Program-made: the position numbers and the translations under genes
In this document: positions 12,401 to 21,587 of the stretch, piece after piece
Numbering within the stretch: the stretch's first letter is position 1
Layout of the letters: every line of letters starts with the position of its first letter
From: Multifurca ochricompacta
Lineage: Eukaryota > Basidiomycota > Agaricomycetes > Russulales > Russulaceae
Reading direction: 5' to 3'
Assembly (NCBI GenBank): GCA_022496185.1
Contig: WTXG01000011.1
Coordinates: forward strand, 186,001-250,000
DNA: 64,000 nt
Notes under the pieces: model-generated
Told to the model about the DNA's origin: nothing
What the model saw: only the letters and a program-made list of their open reading frames with translations
Database searches by the model: none

Positions 12401-13533
12401 ACTGTGTTCCAGGTATTGTTCGCTTGCATCTGTACAAGCACATCCCCAACTCCAGTGCCATAGATGGCACTGTTGTCACCCAGCATAATCTTCACATGGG
12501 TAGTAAGCGGTAGGAAACGTTGGAACCATTCTCTGTGGGAACACATGGTGCGTGATGCTCCGGAGTCGACAATCCACTGATCATCTAGGGTATTCTTTGA
12601 CGCTGCTTCTTGGAGTGACTTGAACAGGTGAATGGTGCCGTCCCCTTCCTCGGTGCCTGCCTCAGTGCTTAGAGCAACCTTCGCTGCCGCCTCAGGTTTG
12701 GGAGTCGAGGGGGGTTTAGATGCTTCCTCCTCCTTCTCCTTCTTCTTTAGCTTCCGGCACTCAGTTACATCATGTCCGTCGATATCGCAGTGAGTACAAT
12801 GTTTCTTTGGTTTCTGCCCCTGTTGCCTTCTCTTTCCAGATCCTTTGGCTGCTTTCGCGAAATAGGCAGTGGCAGGGTCACCAGAGTCTCTGATGCGCCG
12901 CTGTTCGTCGAGGATGATTTGGGATCGGACATAGTCTATGGTGAAGTTGGATGCTGGTTGTGTGGAGAGGATGGTTTTAAGAGTGGATAGGGATGGAGGA
13001 AGTGCAGCAATAATGGCGTAAGCAGCCATTTTGTCATCGATTTGGAGTCCCAGGTTACTGATCAGTTTGGCAGCGCGAACGAGGCCGTTTATCTGTGACT
13101 CGAGTGGCTCGGCTTCAGTGAAGGTGACGCGGAAGATGCTGTCCATGAGGTAGACGATCTGCTGCTCTCCCTTGCCTTCGTATCGGTGTCCCAATTTATC
13201 CCAGCTCTCCTGGGCGCTTTGGGCAAACAAGACAGAGTTTAACGGCTCGTCTTTCAATGTGAGTGCAATCTGGGCTTGTGCTTCCTGGTCCTTTGATAGC
13301 CAGTCTTCCAGGGCCAAGGGATCAGAGCCATTGGGCTTGGGAAGTGAGCCGTCGACAACAGACCAAAGGTGCCTAAGCTTCAAGAGCATGCAGATGCGGA
13401 ACTTCCAGTAGGTAAAGTTACTTCCATTGTCTTCTAACAAGGGGATATCATAATGACGTGTGCTTGGCCTTGATGTAGAGGTGGTCATCGTTGTAGACGA
13501 TGCCCCTGCAGGGGCGTTTGTGGAGAGAGTCAT
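9418..13533 (-). CDS. Copia gag-pol polyprotein (1371 residues)
   Basis: Single uninterrupted frame. Gag part (UBN2 type, residues about 30-250) ends in the zinc knuckle CTHCDIDGHDVTEC. The aspartic protease motif is WIVDSGASRTMC (about 320). GAG-pre-integrase motif LLTWHRRFGHISSD is followed by an integrase core with the HNGVAERMNRTLLDR block. Reverse transcriptase has the catalytic YVDD (YVDDITLVS, about 1050). RNase H has YTDADWASD and SSTEAEYVA. Length and order are usual for a one-frame copia element. All catalytic signatures I looked for are present, so the copy is potentially autonomous. Confidence 0.97.
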   Translation of the reverse strand: MTLSTNAPAGASSTTMTTSTSRPSTRHYDIPLLEDNGSNFTYWKFRICMLLKLRHLWSVVDGSLPKPNGSDPLALEDWLSKDQEAQAQIALTLKDEPLNSVLFAQSAQESWDKLGHRYEGKGEQQIVYLMDSIFRVTFTEAEPLESQINGLVRAAKLISNLGLQIDDKMAAYAIIAALPPSLSTLKTILSTQPASNFTIDYVRSQIILDEQRRIRDSGDPATAYFAKAAKGSGKRRQQGQKPKKHCTHCDIDGHDVTECRKLKKKEKEEEASKPPSTPKPEAAAKVALSTEAGTEEGDGTIHLFKSLQEAASKNTLDDQWIVDSGASRTMCSHREWFQRFLPLTTHVKIMLGDNSAIYGTGVGDVLVQMQANNTWNTVLLRDVLYVPDLHGNLVSVGQLAKRGASVRFEKEGCKVFSQKGTLICEGHLLRELYILRVRITPNKPAHIAPVTPLLPDRKEPADKPTALLAQSTSKADLLTWHRRFGHISSDTILQMAQDGLVKGLDIDGRTVPTPTLCEPCLKGKQTRAEISKSTETRADNILGRVFSDVCGKLPTQSHKGYLYFLTWVDDKSRKVFVAGLREKSEVHRHLQDFIAMAELETGHRVKVLRSDGGGEYIADTTQTYLRGRGIKHEMTTADTPQHNGVAERMNRTLLDRVRAMLIDADLPQSYWFDALQYAAYLHNITPTRALDGSTPEEAWTGSKPDVSGTRVFGCRAFVHIPDKFRTKLGAKSLTCTFLGFAPNRSAFRVVHRPTRRFLESRDVIFDEGGPDRHDRIVIEHDNDDATALTQPESHEIPSQATPESIKPVELDPNTPTLRRSKRTTRAPVRDDDPKFSVSSYDRQGKHTAHANTAQVDNDPRSYAEAMKRPDAAEWEAACNEEQRTFEHMGVYDIVPRPANRKVVGSKWVFRIKRGPDGEVVKYKARVVAQGFTQVEGIDYDETFAPVAKFTSLRTILALAAEHNFEVHQMDVKAAYLNGELKEEIFMEPPPGFDIPDGMVLRLVKAVYGTKQGGRVFYENIKAHLQQIGYQHTEADHAVFVQKGGDTLSIIILYVDDITLVSNNKESLIKDKEALKRMYEITDLGEINWLLGMHITRNREAGWISISQEKYIEETLARFEKTNVRPICTPCLANEHLKKVEVPEVNVKAYQQAIGSLMYPMLGTRPDLAFAVASLGRHAAKPGIEHQKALERVFRYLRATSGWKLTFQQGTTEGTVLKGYTDADWASDVNDRKSTSGYVFKLGGGAVSWSSKKQSSVALSSTEAEYVASAHGAKEAIWLRRLLSEINYAQKNPTTLLIDNQSAMAIAKNPEFHDRTKHIEVRHHFLRHKYESQDIELKYISTNDQVADILTKGLPREKHELFAKAMGLQRAD

Positions 13534-13582
13534 CGATATGTTTGCTACTGGTGGTGTTTTGTGTTTCGTGCTCAGTGAGAGA

Positions 13583-13599
13583 GATCAGGTCTCATAATC
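13583..13599 (-). other. Copia primer-binding site matching a Met tRNA anticodon arm
   Basis: Directly inside the 5' LTR. The + strand here (GATCAGGTCTCATAATC) resembles the 5' half of an elongator tRNA-Met anticodon stem-loop (CAGTCTCATAATCTG in yeast-type tRNAs), ending within the anticodon arm. Drosophila copia is known to be primed by a 5' half-tRNA cut in the anticodon loop; this looks like the same arrangement. Confidence 0.55.
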
Positions 13600-13796
13600 T
13601 GTAGGAAAATGAAAGGCTATAGACTGTATTTCCGTATAGGAAAAGAACTAAGTAGATAGAAACTATCCTAGCTAGGTCGTATTTATGTATGTTCTAACGT
13701 CCACATCCACAACACAATCTTTTGTGTATGCGCTTGCCCCATTGTTCTGGCTCCCATTGTTGTGCCACTAGTGTGGCTGACTGTTCTCTTTCAACA
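13600..13796 (-). repeat. Copia 5' LTR
   Basis: 197-bp repeat, same sequence as 9214-9410. It ends 66 bp before the arrestin ATG at 13863, so the antisense copia promoter LTR lies in the arrestin promoter. Confidence 0.96.
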
Positions 13797-15302
13797 CTAG
13801 GCTCATTAATAGAAACAAACAGAGGACAAAATCTGCAATTCTAATCCTCTCTCTCAGCTATAATGGCATCGGAAGAATTCAGGCCACGCAAAAATACTCT
13901 CTCTGTCACCCTTACAGAGTCTGTAGTATTCCTCCGCGCCGTAGATCTTTCCACTCGAAGGTCCGCAGCTCACGAGAATGCGCCTCCATCCATGCTGCGC
14001 GGTCTTTTAGTCCTCAACTTAGTAAAGCCGACTCACATTTCAAGCATTCAAGTTGAGCTCGTTGGCCAGTCGGTAACTACTTGGTCAGGTATTTATCCGG
14101 TCCTCTTTTCTTGCCTTTCACTGATTTTCAGAACCAGGTGCGCGCCAAGTAGAGATGCGGGATGAGAACAAGCTTTTCTCCGCGACCCAGACTTTCTTCC
14201 GGGCTTATCGTAGCAGCACGAACCGGCGCACCCTCCCCGTTGATCATGAACCAGGGCTCTCAGATTCCGACGAAAATGACTTCACTAACCGTCGCCTTCC
14301 CCCTCACCGTCCCCGACACGTGACTGGGGTCCTACTCAACCATCTCATTCCTCAAATTTGCCTCGAGGCAGAGAACGGGTTCGTAGTCACCTTGGCGCGA
14401 ACGACGACGCCAACCACCACCGCGCGTATACACAAGAAACGCTCTCACACTCCCCAATAACCCTGCACTCTTTGTCACCTGCATCACCCGGGGTGGATGC
14501 TTCTACGCTTCTAGTGGAACCGCCGAGAGCTCGCTCTCATGTAGGGGCATCGGATACACCCTCACGATCCCCACTCAGGCATCTCTCGCCTACCGTGACA
14601 CCTACGAGCTCTCCGATGGACTCTCCTTACCAGAGTCGATCATTCTCACGTATGCCTTTTGGCCAAATGGCGCTGACATTCCTCTCAATACATGTTCCGT
14701 TGACATAGAACCTCCAACCATACCACGACCTCTTCCCTCGTCACGCCCGACGTCTCGTACGCCCTCCCTTTCACACCTTCCGCTGTCTACTACCTCGGGC
14801 CTCCGCCGACTACACCATCATGATATCTCATCACCAAGCTCGCGTCGTGTCTCTTTCGACGAAGACAGAGAGTACTCGCCCCTGCGCTCACGTTCGCAAA
14901 GTCGCGGACGTAAGCGTTCGCGTTTCAGCCTCACCAGTGTGTCCAGTTTGATATTAGAAGCAATGCGCAACGTAAGTGGCACCTCCAGGGAACGCGTCAA
15001 TTCAAGATGTAGGGAGCAGAACGGGGACGATGTCCATTCTCCCCATCCTCACCATCTGTCTGGAAAGGTTGGAGAAGCTGTTGTTTTGGATGACAACATA
15101 TACAAGGATTCAGGAGAGGGATGGTGCGAGTTCCAAAAGGGTTCAGTTTCCATTCTCGCTTCATGACGCCTGATGCTCAATACTCAATGCAGGGACATAC
15201 ACATACCCAATTTCTTTCGTTATTCCTTCTCACATGCCCCCTACTATCCATTGCGACCACGGCTTCGTGACGTGGAGCCTTAAGGCAACCGTTCACCGCC
15301 CA

Positions 15303-15722
15303 TGTTACGGTTGACCCGTTTAGCGTGTTGAGTTCGATGCCAGATGATTAGTCTGGCGTAGTTCGGGTGGTGAGACGACTGCTAGGCGTGCTAGGCGAAG
15401 CAGGGAAAAAGATATGATATTCTAGAGATTACGGTTCTAGGGGGAACAAGAGATCGAGACTAAGGATATTACAAGAGAAAATAGGGGTTTAAATAAGTAT
15501 GAGAATTGAGCGAGGCTGACATGGGGGGCGAGGCTGACATGGAGGGCGAGGCTGACATGGAGGGCGACCTATGGAATATATTGTTGGGTCTTAGGTAGAA
15601 TGTATAAGAGTGAGGCGGTCTATTATGATTATGAACTAGATGGAATAAAAGTAAGTGATGATCCCTGAGATAATCTTGTGAATAGTTTGATCCTTAAGTC
15701 GTGATACCGTTAAGTCGTAACA
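15303..15722 (-). repeat. Gypsy 3' LTR
   Basis: 420-bp LTR, TGTTACGG...CGTAACA with 7-bp inverted ends. Contains three near-perfect 20-bp tandem units (GAGGCTGACATGGAGGGC type, about 15510-15567), present in both LTRs. Confidence 0.96.
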
Positions 15723-15760
15723 TCACCCCCGGTTAACGTCCAGAGGCGCCGACGAATCCG

Positions 15761-16418
15761 TTATGTTGCAGGGCCACTAGCGCAGGGTCGTGCTCGTGGA
15801 GGAATACGGATCGTGAGAGGGGAAGGAGAGAATTCGCCAATGATACCATGTTTGGCGAGAATATGGGCAGGAACAGAAGAGGATACGGATGGCGGCAAGG
15901 AGGCAAGGTATTGTCCAATGAGATCGTCAGCGTGAATATAGCGGTAGTCAACCCATTCATTGTCACTAGAGGGGAAACCCTTCCATCGAACCAAAAATTG
16001 AAGGCGACCTGTGCGACCAGCGCGTCGGTGACTGATGATGTGATCGACTTCGACTTCCTCGACGCCATTAACAAGCACCGGCGGAGGGCGAGAAGGTGAA
16101 GGCCCATGTGCGTGGGTAGTAATGTAGGGAGATAGTAAGGATGCATGGAAGACGTTGTGTATTTGCAGAGAGGGCGGTAAATCGAGCTGGAAAGCCACGG
16201 GAGAGATAACGCGAGTAATTGTGAACGGGCCATGACGTCGGGGGGCAAGCTTTTGGGAGGGGAAGAGTGAGGAGATGTTCTTACCCTCGAGCCAGACCTG
16301 GTCATTAACTGTAAATATGGGAGTAATTTGAGTCATGTCGGCGAGGACGCGGGTGGCGATCCGGCGAGCAGATAGGATTGCGGAGAGACGTTCGGTCAAG
16401 GAGGGGATTGGGGACGAG
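15761..16418 (-). CDS. Gypsy integrase C-terminus with chromodomain (fragment)
   Basis: End of pol downstream of the first nested insert. Shows the GPY/F-type integrase tail (KLAPRRHGPFTITRV, LPPSLQIHNVFHASLL) and then a chromodomain (VEVDHIISHRRAG, LQFLVRWKGF, NEWVDYRYI). Chromodomains of this group bind modified histones or bias insertion (family knowledge). The frame continues into 17398 and above once the nested element and one target duplication are left out. Confidence 0.88.
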
Positions 16419-17389
16419 TAGTGTTGTGCACGGCTCGGCTCGAAGCCGTAAGCCGGCCGTTTCTGAGCCGGAAAAAGCCGGGCCGACATAGGCCGTGAAA
16501 ACGGCTTCCAGCGGCCCACGGCTCAGGCTTCAGGTTTGGAAAGCCTGAAGCCGCGGCTTAGGCCGCGGCTTTTGGTGGCTGAGTCACGCTTTCTATCCGG
16601 ATTTTTGCGAACTGTTGAACCAGAATACTGGTACAGAAGTAGTCTGACATAATTGTGATCGCGTTTAGATAAAACAATTGATGAGATAAAAACATGTCTC
16701 ACATTAATTAAGATACTGAGTATATACATCTCAGATCGATCATGTGATGAAATCACCTTCATTAACAAGCAAGATAACGCGCGCATTCGTTTACTTTAAT
16801 TTGGTAGCTGATATAGTACATCTAAATTGTATATAAAGCCACTGATAAATAATTAGATTTACATCGCACGCTCGATCGGCTTTGGTATTTTGTAGAATAG
16901 TACTAGAACCTATTTAAAGATGCCCTGTAGCATGCTGCAGATCCCATCTCGTCTTCTTGGGGGTGTAGGCTCTTAGCAATTGTTCAGTATAGGTGTATTC
17001 TTGCTGGATTTTCACTCTTAGTTTCACCACGATCTCAACATCTTATCTTATCTACATAGCAAGCGCGGGATAGAAACACCTGTTACAAACGCTGTTATTG
17101 ATGCAAGCTAAAATAAGACAACTTATGTTACAGGAATTAAATGGGAGACATAATATGGCAGAAGGCCAAAGCAGTGGCTAGGGGTTGATATAATGTAAAC
17201 TACAAGTCCTTCAAAAAATGCAGCTTAAAACTTGATTTGACGCTGTAAAGCCGCGGCTTGGGCCTGAGCCGGGCCTAAGCCGGCCGGAAGCCGTCGCTAC
17301 GGCCCAGGCTTGAGTTTTGAAAAGCCTAAGCCGCCAAAAGCCGGGCCTAAGCCGCGGCTTCAGGCCGAGCCGGGGCCGTCACAACACTA
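16419..17389. mobile_element. Non-autonomous hAT-type element 1, nested in gypsy pol
   Basis: 971 bp. Ends TAGTGTTGTG / CACAACACTA and flanked by the 8-bp duplication GGGACGAG (16411-16418, 17390-17397), which is diagnostic of the hAT superfamily. Both ends carry dense copies of CGGCTT/AAGCCG motifs (for example AAGCCGCGGCTT), which are subterminal repeats of the kind bound by hAT transposases. No reading frame above about 90 codons, so it must rely on a transposase elsewhere. Confidence 0.9.
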
Positions 17390-17397
17390 GGGACGAG

Positions 17398-18986
17398 ACA
17401 CGAGAGGTAGGGGGATGAGGTCTGAAGCCCAATAGTAATTCATGTGGACTGAGCTTTGTGCCATTGTGTCGCCATCTGTTGTGTACGAATTCAGCCATAG
17501 GGAGTAGAGGAGCCCAGGTATGGGGGTTGCCAAATGTCCAGTGGTGGAGGTATTGTTCAACCCAGCGATTCATGCGTTCCGATTGGCCGTCCGTTTGTGG
17601 ATGAAAAGCGGTACTAACATTTTGCGATATAGAGAGTAACGCGCAGAGTTTGGAGGCAAATTTAGAAGTGAAGCGAGGATCCCGATCGGATATGACGCGT
17701 TTGGGGATGCCAAAGAGGGGAAACAGGTGCTTGAAGTAGAGAGAGGCCACCTGAGTCCCAGTGATCGTCGTCGAGCATGGGATGAACTTGGCAGACTTGG
17801 AGCACCCCTGATCAACAATAGTCAGAATAGCATTGTGCCCCTGCGACACGGGGAGGTCAGTGATGAGATCGAGGGAGATATACTGAAAGGGTCCATCGGA
17901 AGCGGGAGTGTCGAAGGAGAAGAGGGGAACATCAGTTTTGCGGCGGGGCTTTGATGCTTGGCATTCGTGACACCCCTTGACATAGTCAGTCACGAATTGT
18001 TGCAGGTTTGGGCCAGCGTAGAACTCAGAGACTAGATCCCACGTATTTCGTCGCCCAGGGTGACCAGCAAGGGGGTGATCGTGGAATTGCTTGACGATCT
18101 CGCGATAGGAATCCGGGTCTTCTTGAAGTTGAATTACTGCAAGGGACCAGTTCTCATCCGCAGGAGAACCTCTTGGTCGTTATCTCCTTTGCCATCATCG
18201 TAATCCGGCCGGCGGGATAGTAGATCTGCGATTATATTGTGTTTACCTTGAATGGGTTTTATTACGAAGTTATATTCCATGAGATCGAGATGCCATCGGG
18301 CCTGTCGTCTATTAAGTTTTTGAGGTTTTCGGAAATACTGTAAATTATGATGATCTGAGAAAACGGTTATTTTATGAGGAGAACCCATTAAGTATTGTCG
18401 CCATTCTTGTAAAGGAAGCCAAATTGCGAATAATTCCCTGTCGTAGATGTCCCAGTTGCGTTGTGTTTGATCGAGAGATTTCGAAAGGAATGCGACCGGA
18501 TGTAGTCGCCCTACGTCATCTTGTTGTGACAGTTCAGCCCCTATCGGTATCCTGAGGCATCGGTTGTGACAAAGAAGGGGAGATCGAGACGGGGTTGTCG
18601 AAGACGGGTGCACTACTAAACGCCTTTTTTAGATTTTGGAAGGCATCTTCTTCCTTATCGGTCCATGTCCATGGGACTAGAAGCTTTGTGAGATTAATGA
18701 GCGGGCGGGCGAGTTGTGAATATCCTTTGATGAAGCGGCGATAATAGTTACCGAATCCTAAATAACTGCGGACTTGTTTTACTGTCTTGGGAGTTGGCCA
18801 ATCTACAAGACCATTTACTTTTGTTGGATCCATGCGGATAACGCCATGTTCAAGGATAACGCCCAAGTAATCGACTTTCGTAGTGTGGAAGATGCATTTT
18901 GACGGTTTTAGGTAAAGATCGTTGTCTAAGAGGATTTGTAGAACGCGTGTGACGCATTTTTGGTGGAAGGAAGTATCATTTGAGGT
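17398..18986 (-). CDS. Gypsy RT end, RNase H and integrase core (frame-broken)
   Basis: Middle of pol between the two nested inserts. RT thumb and RNase H: YLGVILEHGVIRMDP, VRSYLGFGNYYRRFIKGYS, LHPVAFLSKSLDQTQRNWDIYDRE within limits, FSDHHNLQYF and the connection region. Integrase: zinc-binding HPLAGHPGRRNT, CHECQASKPRRK, catalytic stretch DLITDLPVS, VISDRDPRF, and FHPQTDGQSERMNRWVEQYL. Frame breaks of one missing base each near 18588, 18543 and 18160. Confidence 0.85.
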
Positions 18987-20440
18987 TAGAGATCAGCAAG
19001 GGTTTTCATACCCGCGCGGGTAAGTGCCGCGGGTTTTGACGGGTACGGGTACGGGTATACAACTCCCAACCCGCCAGAAACCCGTACCCGCACAGCGGGT
19101 TTGGCGGGTATAAGTGGCCATCAGTCATTGACAAGATCAGCAGAAATTTAATGATAAAATACATTTGTAGCAAACAAATGACTATATTTTATTTAATGTA
19201 TGCTACAGGGTTTTTGTAAATATGTTCTAGTGTTATCCTATGAAATATCAAAGCAGATCAACGGTGCGATGTAAAATAAAAGTGTTATCAGTGATCCACT
19301 CTCTTGAAAATCATGATGCAACTGTTTTATTAACGCGCGATCAATTCTGCCGGTCTGGCACTATCTAAAATACACTCTAGACTACTTTAGACTATTCTAT
19401 AATCTAATTATCAAATTAGTTTACTGAAACAAGGCCCGCGTGTATCTACAGGCTGCATAGGGCAGCGACTACATTGGACCAGCATATTGGTCTGATCTCC
19501 TTCCTATTAAGGAAGGTTGACTTAACAATCGCGGCTGCGATTTTCCATTGGTCTGACATGATTGTGATCACGCATAGATAACACAACAGAAACGCGTTCA
19601 CAAATTAATTAGATACATAGAATATACATCTAAGATCTGACATATGATCAAATCACATCATTAAACGAGATAACGAGATAACGCGTTCGTTTAATCTAGT
19701 AGCTGATATAGTACATCTAAAGTACAAGCCTGCGCCATGCCTGCGCCATGCCTGTTCCACAAAATAAAATAAAATAAGAATGTAAATAAAGAATCAAATT
19801 AATCTTCTGAACATAAATCAGCAATTATTGAGGGATCCTGAGTAGCCACAAATGAACGCGTTGTATCCAAGTGTGTATCTCCCAGACCGGGATGGTCCGG
19901 GCCGATTGTCCGAAATGCGCGATGCAACCAAAGAACTTGCACGCGTTTCATTTTATGGGTAACCTGGGTATCAAAACAAATATCCAGGGGTTACCCCTGC
20001 CAATAACTATACATTTGTCAATTATTTTTGCATTCTGTGTGGTTATCTGACAGGCTTTTCATTCAATGTTCTATTACATCCTATCTAATCATCTCTGTAT
20101 ATTGGGGTGGATTTTAGTTGTGCTTGTATAGAATTGAGACCAGAATAATAAAATAAAAATGGAATAATGAATTATCTTAATCTTCTGAGCATAAAACAAG
20201 AGTCATTGAGGGATCTTAAGCAGCCATAAATGAACGCGTTGTGTATCTCCTTGGTCCGGGATGGCCCGGGCCGGATATCCGAAATGCGCGATGCAAGTAA
20301 AGAACTTGCACGCGTTTAACACAGGCAACCCGCAGGTGACCCGCGGGTAACCCGCGGGTTACCCGTACCCGTAGTGACGGGTACGGGTACGGGTACGGGT
20401 ACCAATGAAGATACCCGGGGGTTACCCCTGCTATTCACTA
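18987..20440. mobile_element. Non-autonomous hAT-type element 2, nested in gypsy RT
   Basis: 1454 bp, flanked by the 8-bp duplication TTTGAGGT (18979-18986, 20441-20448). Ends start TAGAGATCAGC and TAGTGAATAGC (inverted), weaker matches than element 1. Subterminal zones are packed with ACCCGTACCCG/CGGGTACGGGT repeats. Two internal direct repeats of about 150 bp (around 19790-19955 and 20155-20315) share TGAACGCGTTGT and CGAAATGCGCGATGCAA. No coding capacity. It splits the RT right after the catalytic YMDD. Confidence 0.88.
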
Positions 20441-21587
20441 TTTGAGGTGGCAATGAGGATGTCGTCCATATATATTACGAGCCATCCTTCGTCGAGCTCC
20501 TTTCGAAAGATCGCGTTCATCATTGTTTGGAATGTCGCAGGCGAGTTTGTCAGTCCGAAGTACATTACCAGGGGTTCGAAGAGGCCCTTATTTGTTTTGA
20601 AAGCAGCTTTCCATTGATCGCCTTCTTTGATACGAATGTTATTGTAACCCCATCGTATGTCGAATTTGGTGAACAGCGCAGCGTTTTGGACTTTTGCGAT
20701 TAATTCATCGATGAGTGGTATCGGATAGGTGTTGCGGAGGGTGTGCTCGTTGAGTTTGCGATAATCTTGTACCGGTCGAAGTTTACCATCCTTCTTCTTG
20801 ACGAAGAAGAAGGGGGAGGCGTATCGTGATTTTGATTCACGGATGTATCCCTTGGCGAGGTGTTCATGGAGGAATTCTTCGAGTGCCAATTGCTCTTTTG
20901 GATTGAGGGGATATATTTTACAGTCCAGGCTGTTTGGCGCATCAGATTTAAGGTCAATCGCGTGATCCCACTGGCGTGCATCTGGGAAGCGAAGGGCTTC
21001 GTCTTCTGAGAAAACTTTGGCGAACTGCTGGTATTGTGACGGTATAGTAAGATCTGGGGCCGGTTTTTGCGATGTGAGTTCTGTGGATGGGGATATGCGC
21101 ATAATGAGCTCTTCGCCTGGTAGGAGTCCTAGAGAAGTAGCTGTGGGCATGTAATGTTTTTGTCCCCGCGGGACGATATGTACGGCTTCTTGGACGGATG
21201 CCTGGAGCCAATCAATGGTTGGTGTAGTTCGCGCGAGCCAGGGATAGCCTAGGATGAGATCCTCTTTACCAAGATCGGTGACAAAGAAATCAAGGAGGTG
21301 GACAGATGAACCAGTTTGAACTGTACAAGGAAGATAATGGGTGATTTGACCGGCGGCATTTGCAGATCCGTCGGCATTGGAGAGGGCTTTTGGTATCTGT
21401 AGCGGGCAGGTACGCAAGTTATGTGTGGATATGAATTGTTTGTTGATGAAATTCTCGGTCGCGCCACTGTCAACGAGCGCGGAGACGGTCCCAATAGTAG
21501 AAAAGTTGGTTTGTATTGAAAGAGACTTCGGTACAAATCGATCTACGATAGCCCTCAGGGTGGGACGACCCCTCAGGCTGTTACAAA
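20441..21587 (-). CDS. Gypsy protease and reverse transcriptase N-terminal part
   Basis: Reads in the -1 frame relative to gag and overlaps its last codons (about 21574-21586). Protease motif ALVDSGATENFI (about 21470) and LILGYPWL; RT motifs YPLNPKEQLALEEFL, SPFFFVKKKDGKLRPVQDYR, TKFDIRWGYNNIRI, FGLTNSPATFQ and the catalytic IYMDDILIA. The open frame then runs into nested element 2. Confidence 0.9.

Larger units (their letters stand above)
9214..13796 (-). mobile_element. Intact Ty1/copia LTR retrotransposon
   Basis: 4583-bp element on the minus strand. Two 197-bp LTRs (9214-9410 and 13600-13796), both TG...CA and identical by eye, enclose one long gag-pol frame. A 5-bp target duplication CTAGG sits at 9209-9213 and 13797-13801. 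Domain order protease-integrase-RT-RNase H defines the copia group. A purine-rich tract (TGAGGGGGCG on the minus strand) that overlaps the pol stop codon adjoins the 3' LTR and is a good polypurine tract. Identical LTRs, an open frame and a clean duplication all imply a recent, possibly active copy. Confidence 0.97.

Noticed and set aside
16523..16786. 87-codon frame in hAT element 1 as a possible transposase
   Set aside because: Too short, no RNase H-like or hAT dimerisation motif; the element is best read as non-autonomous.
19020..20410. CGGGTACGGGT clusters as an operator array or minisatellite of the host
   Set aside because: They lie only at both ends of the 1454-bp insert bounded by an 8-bp duplication, so they are subterminal repeats of a transposon.
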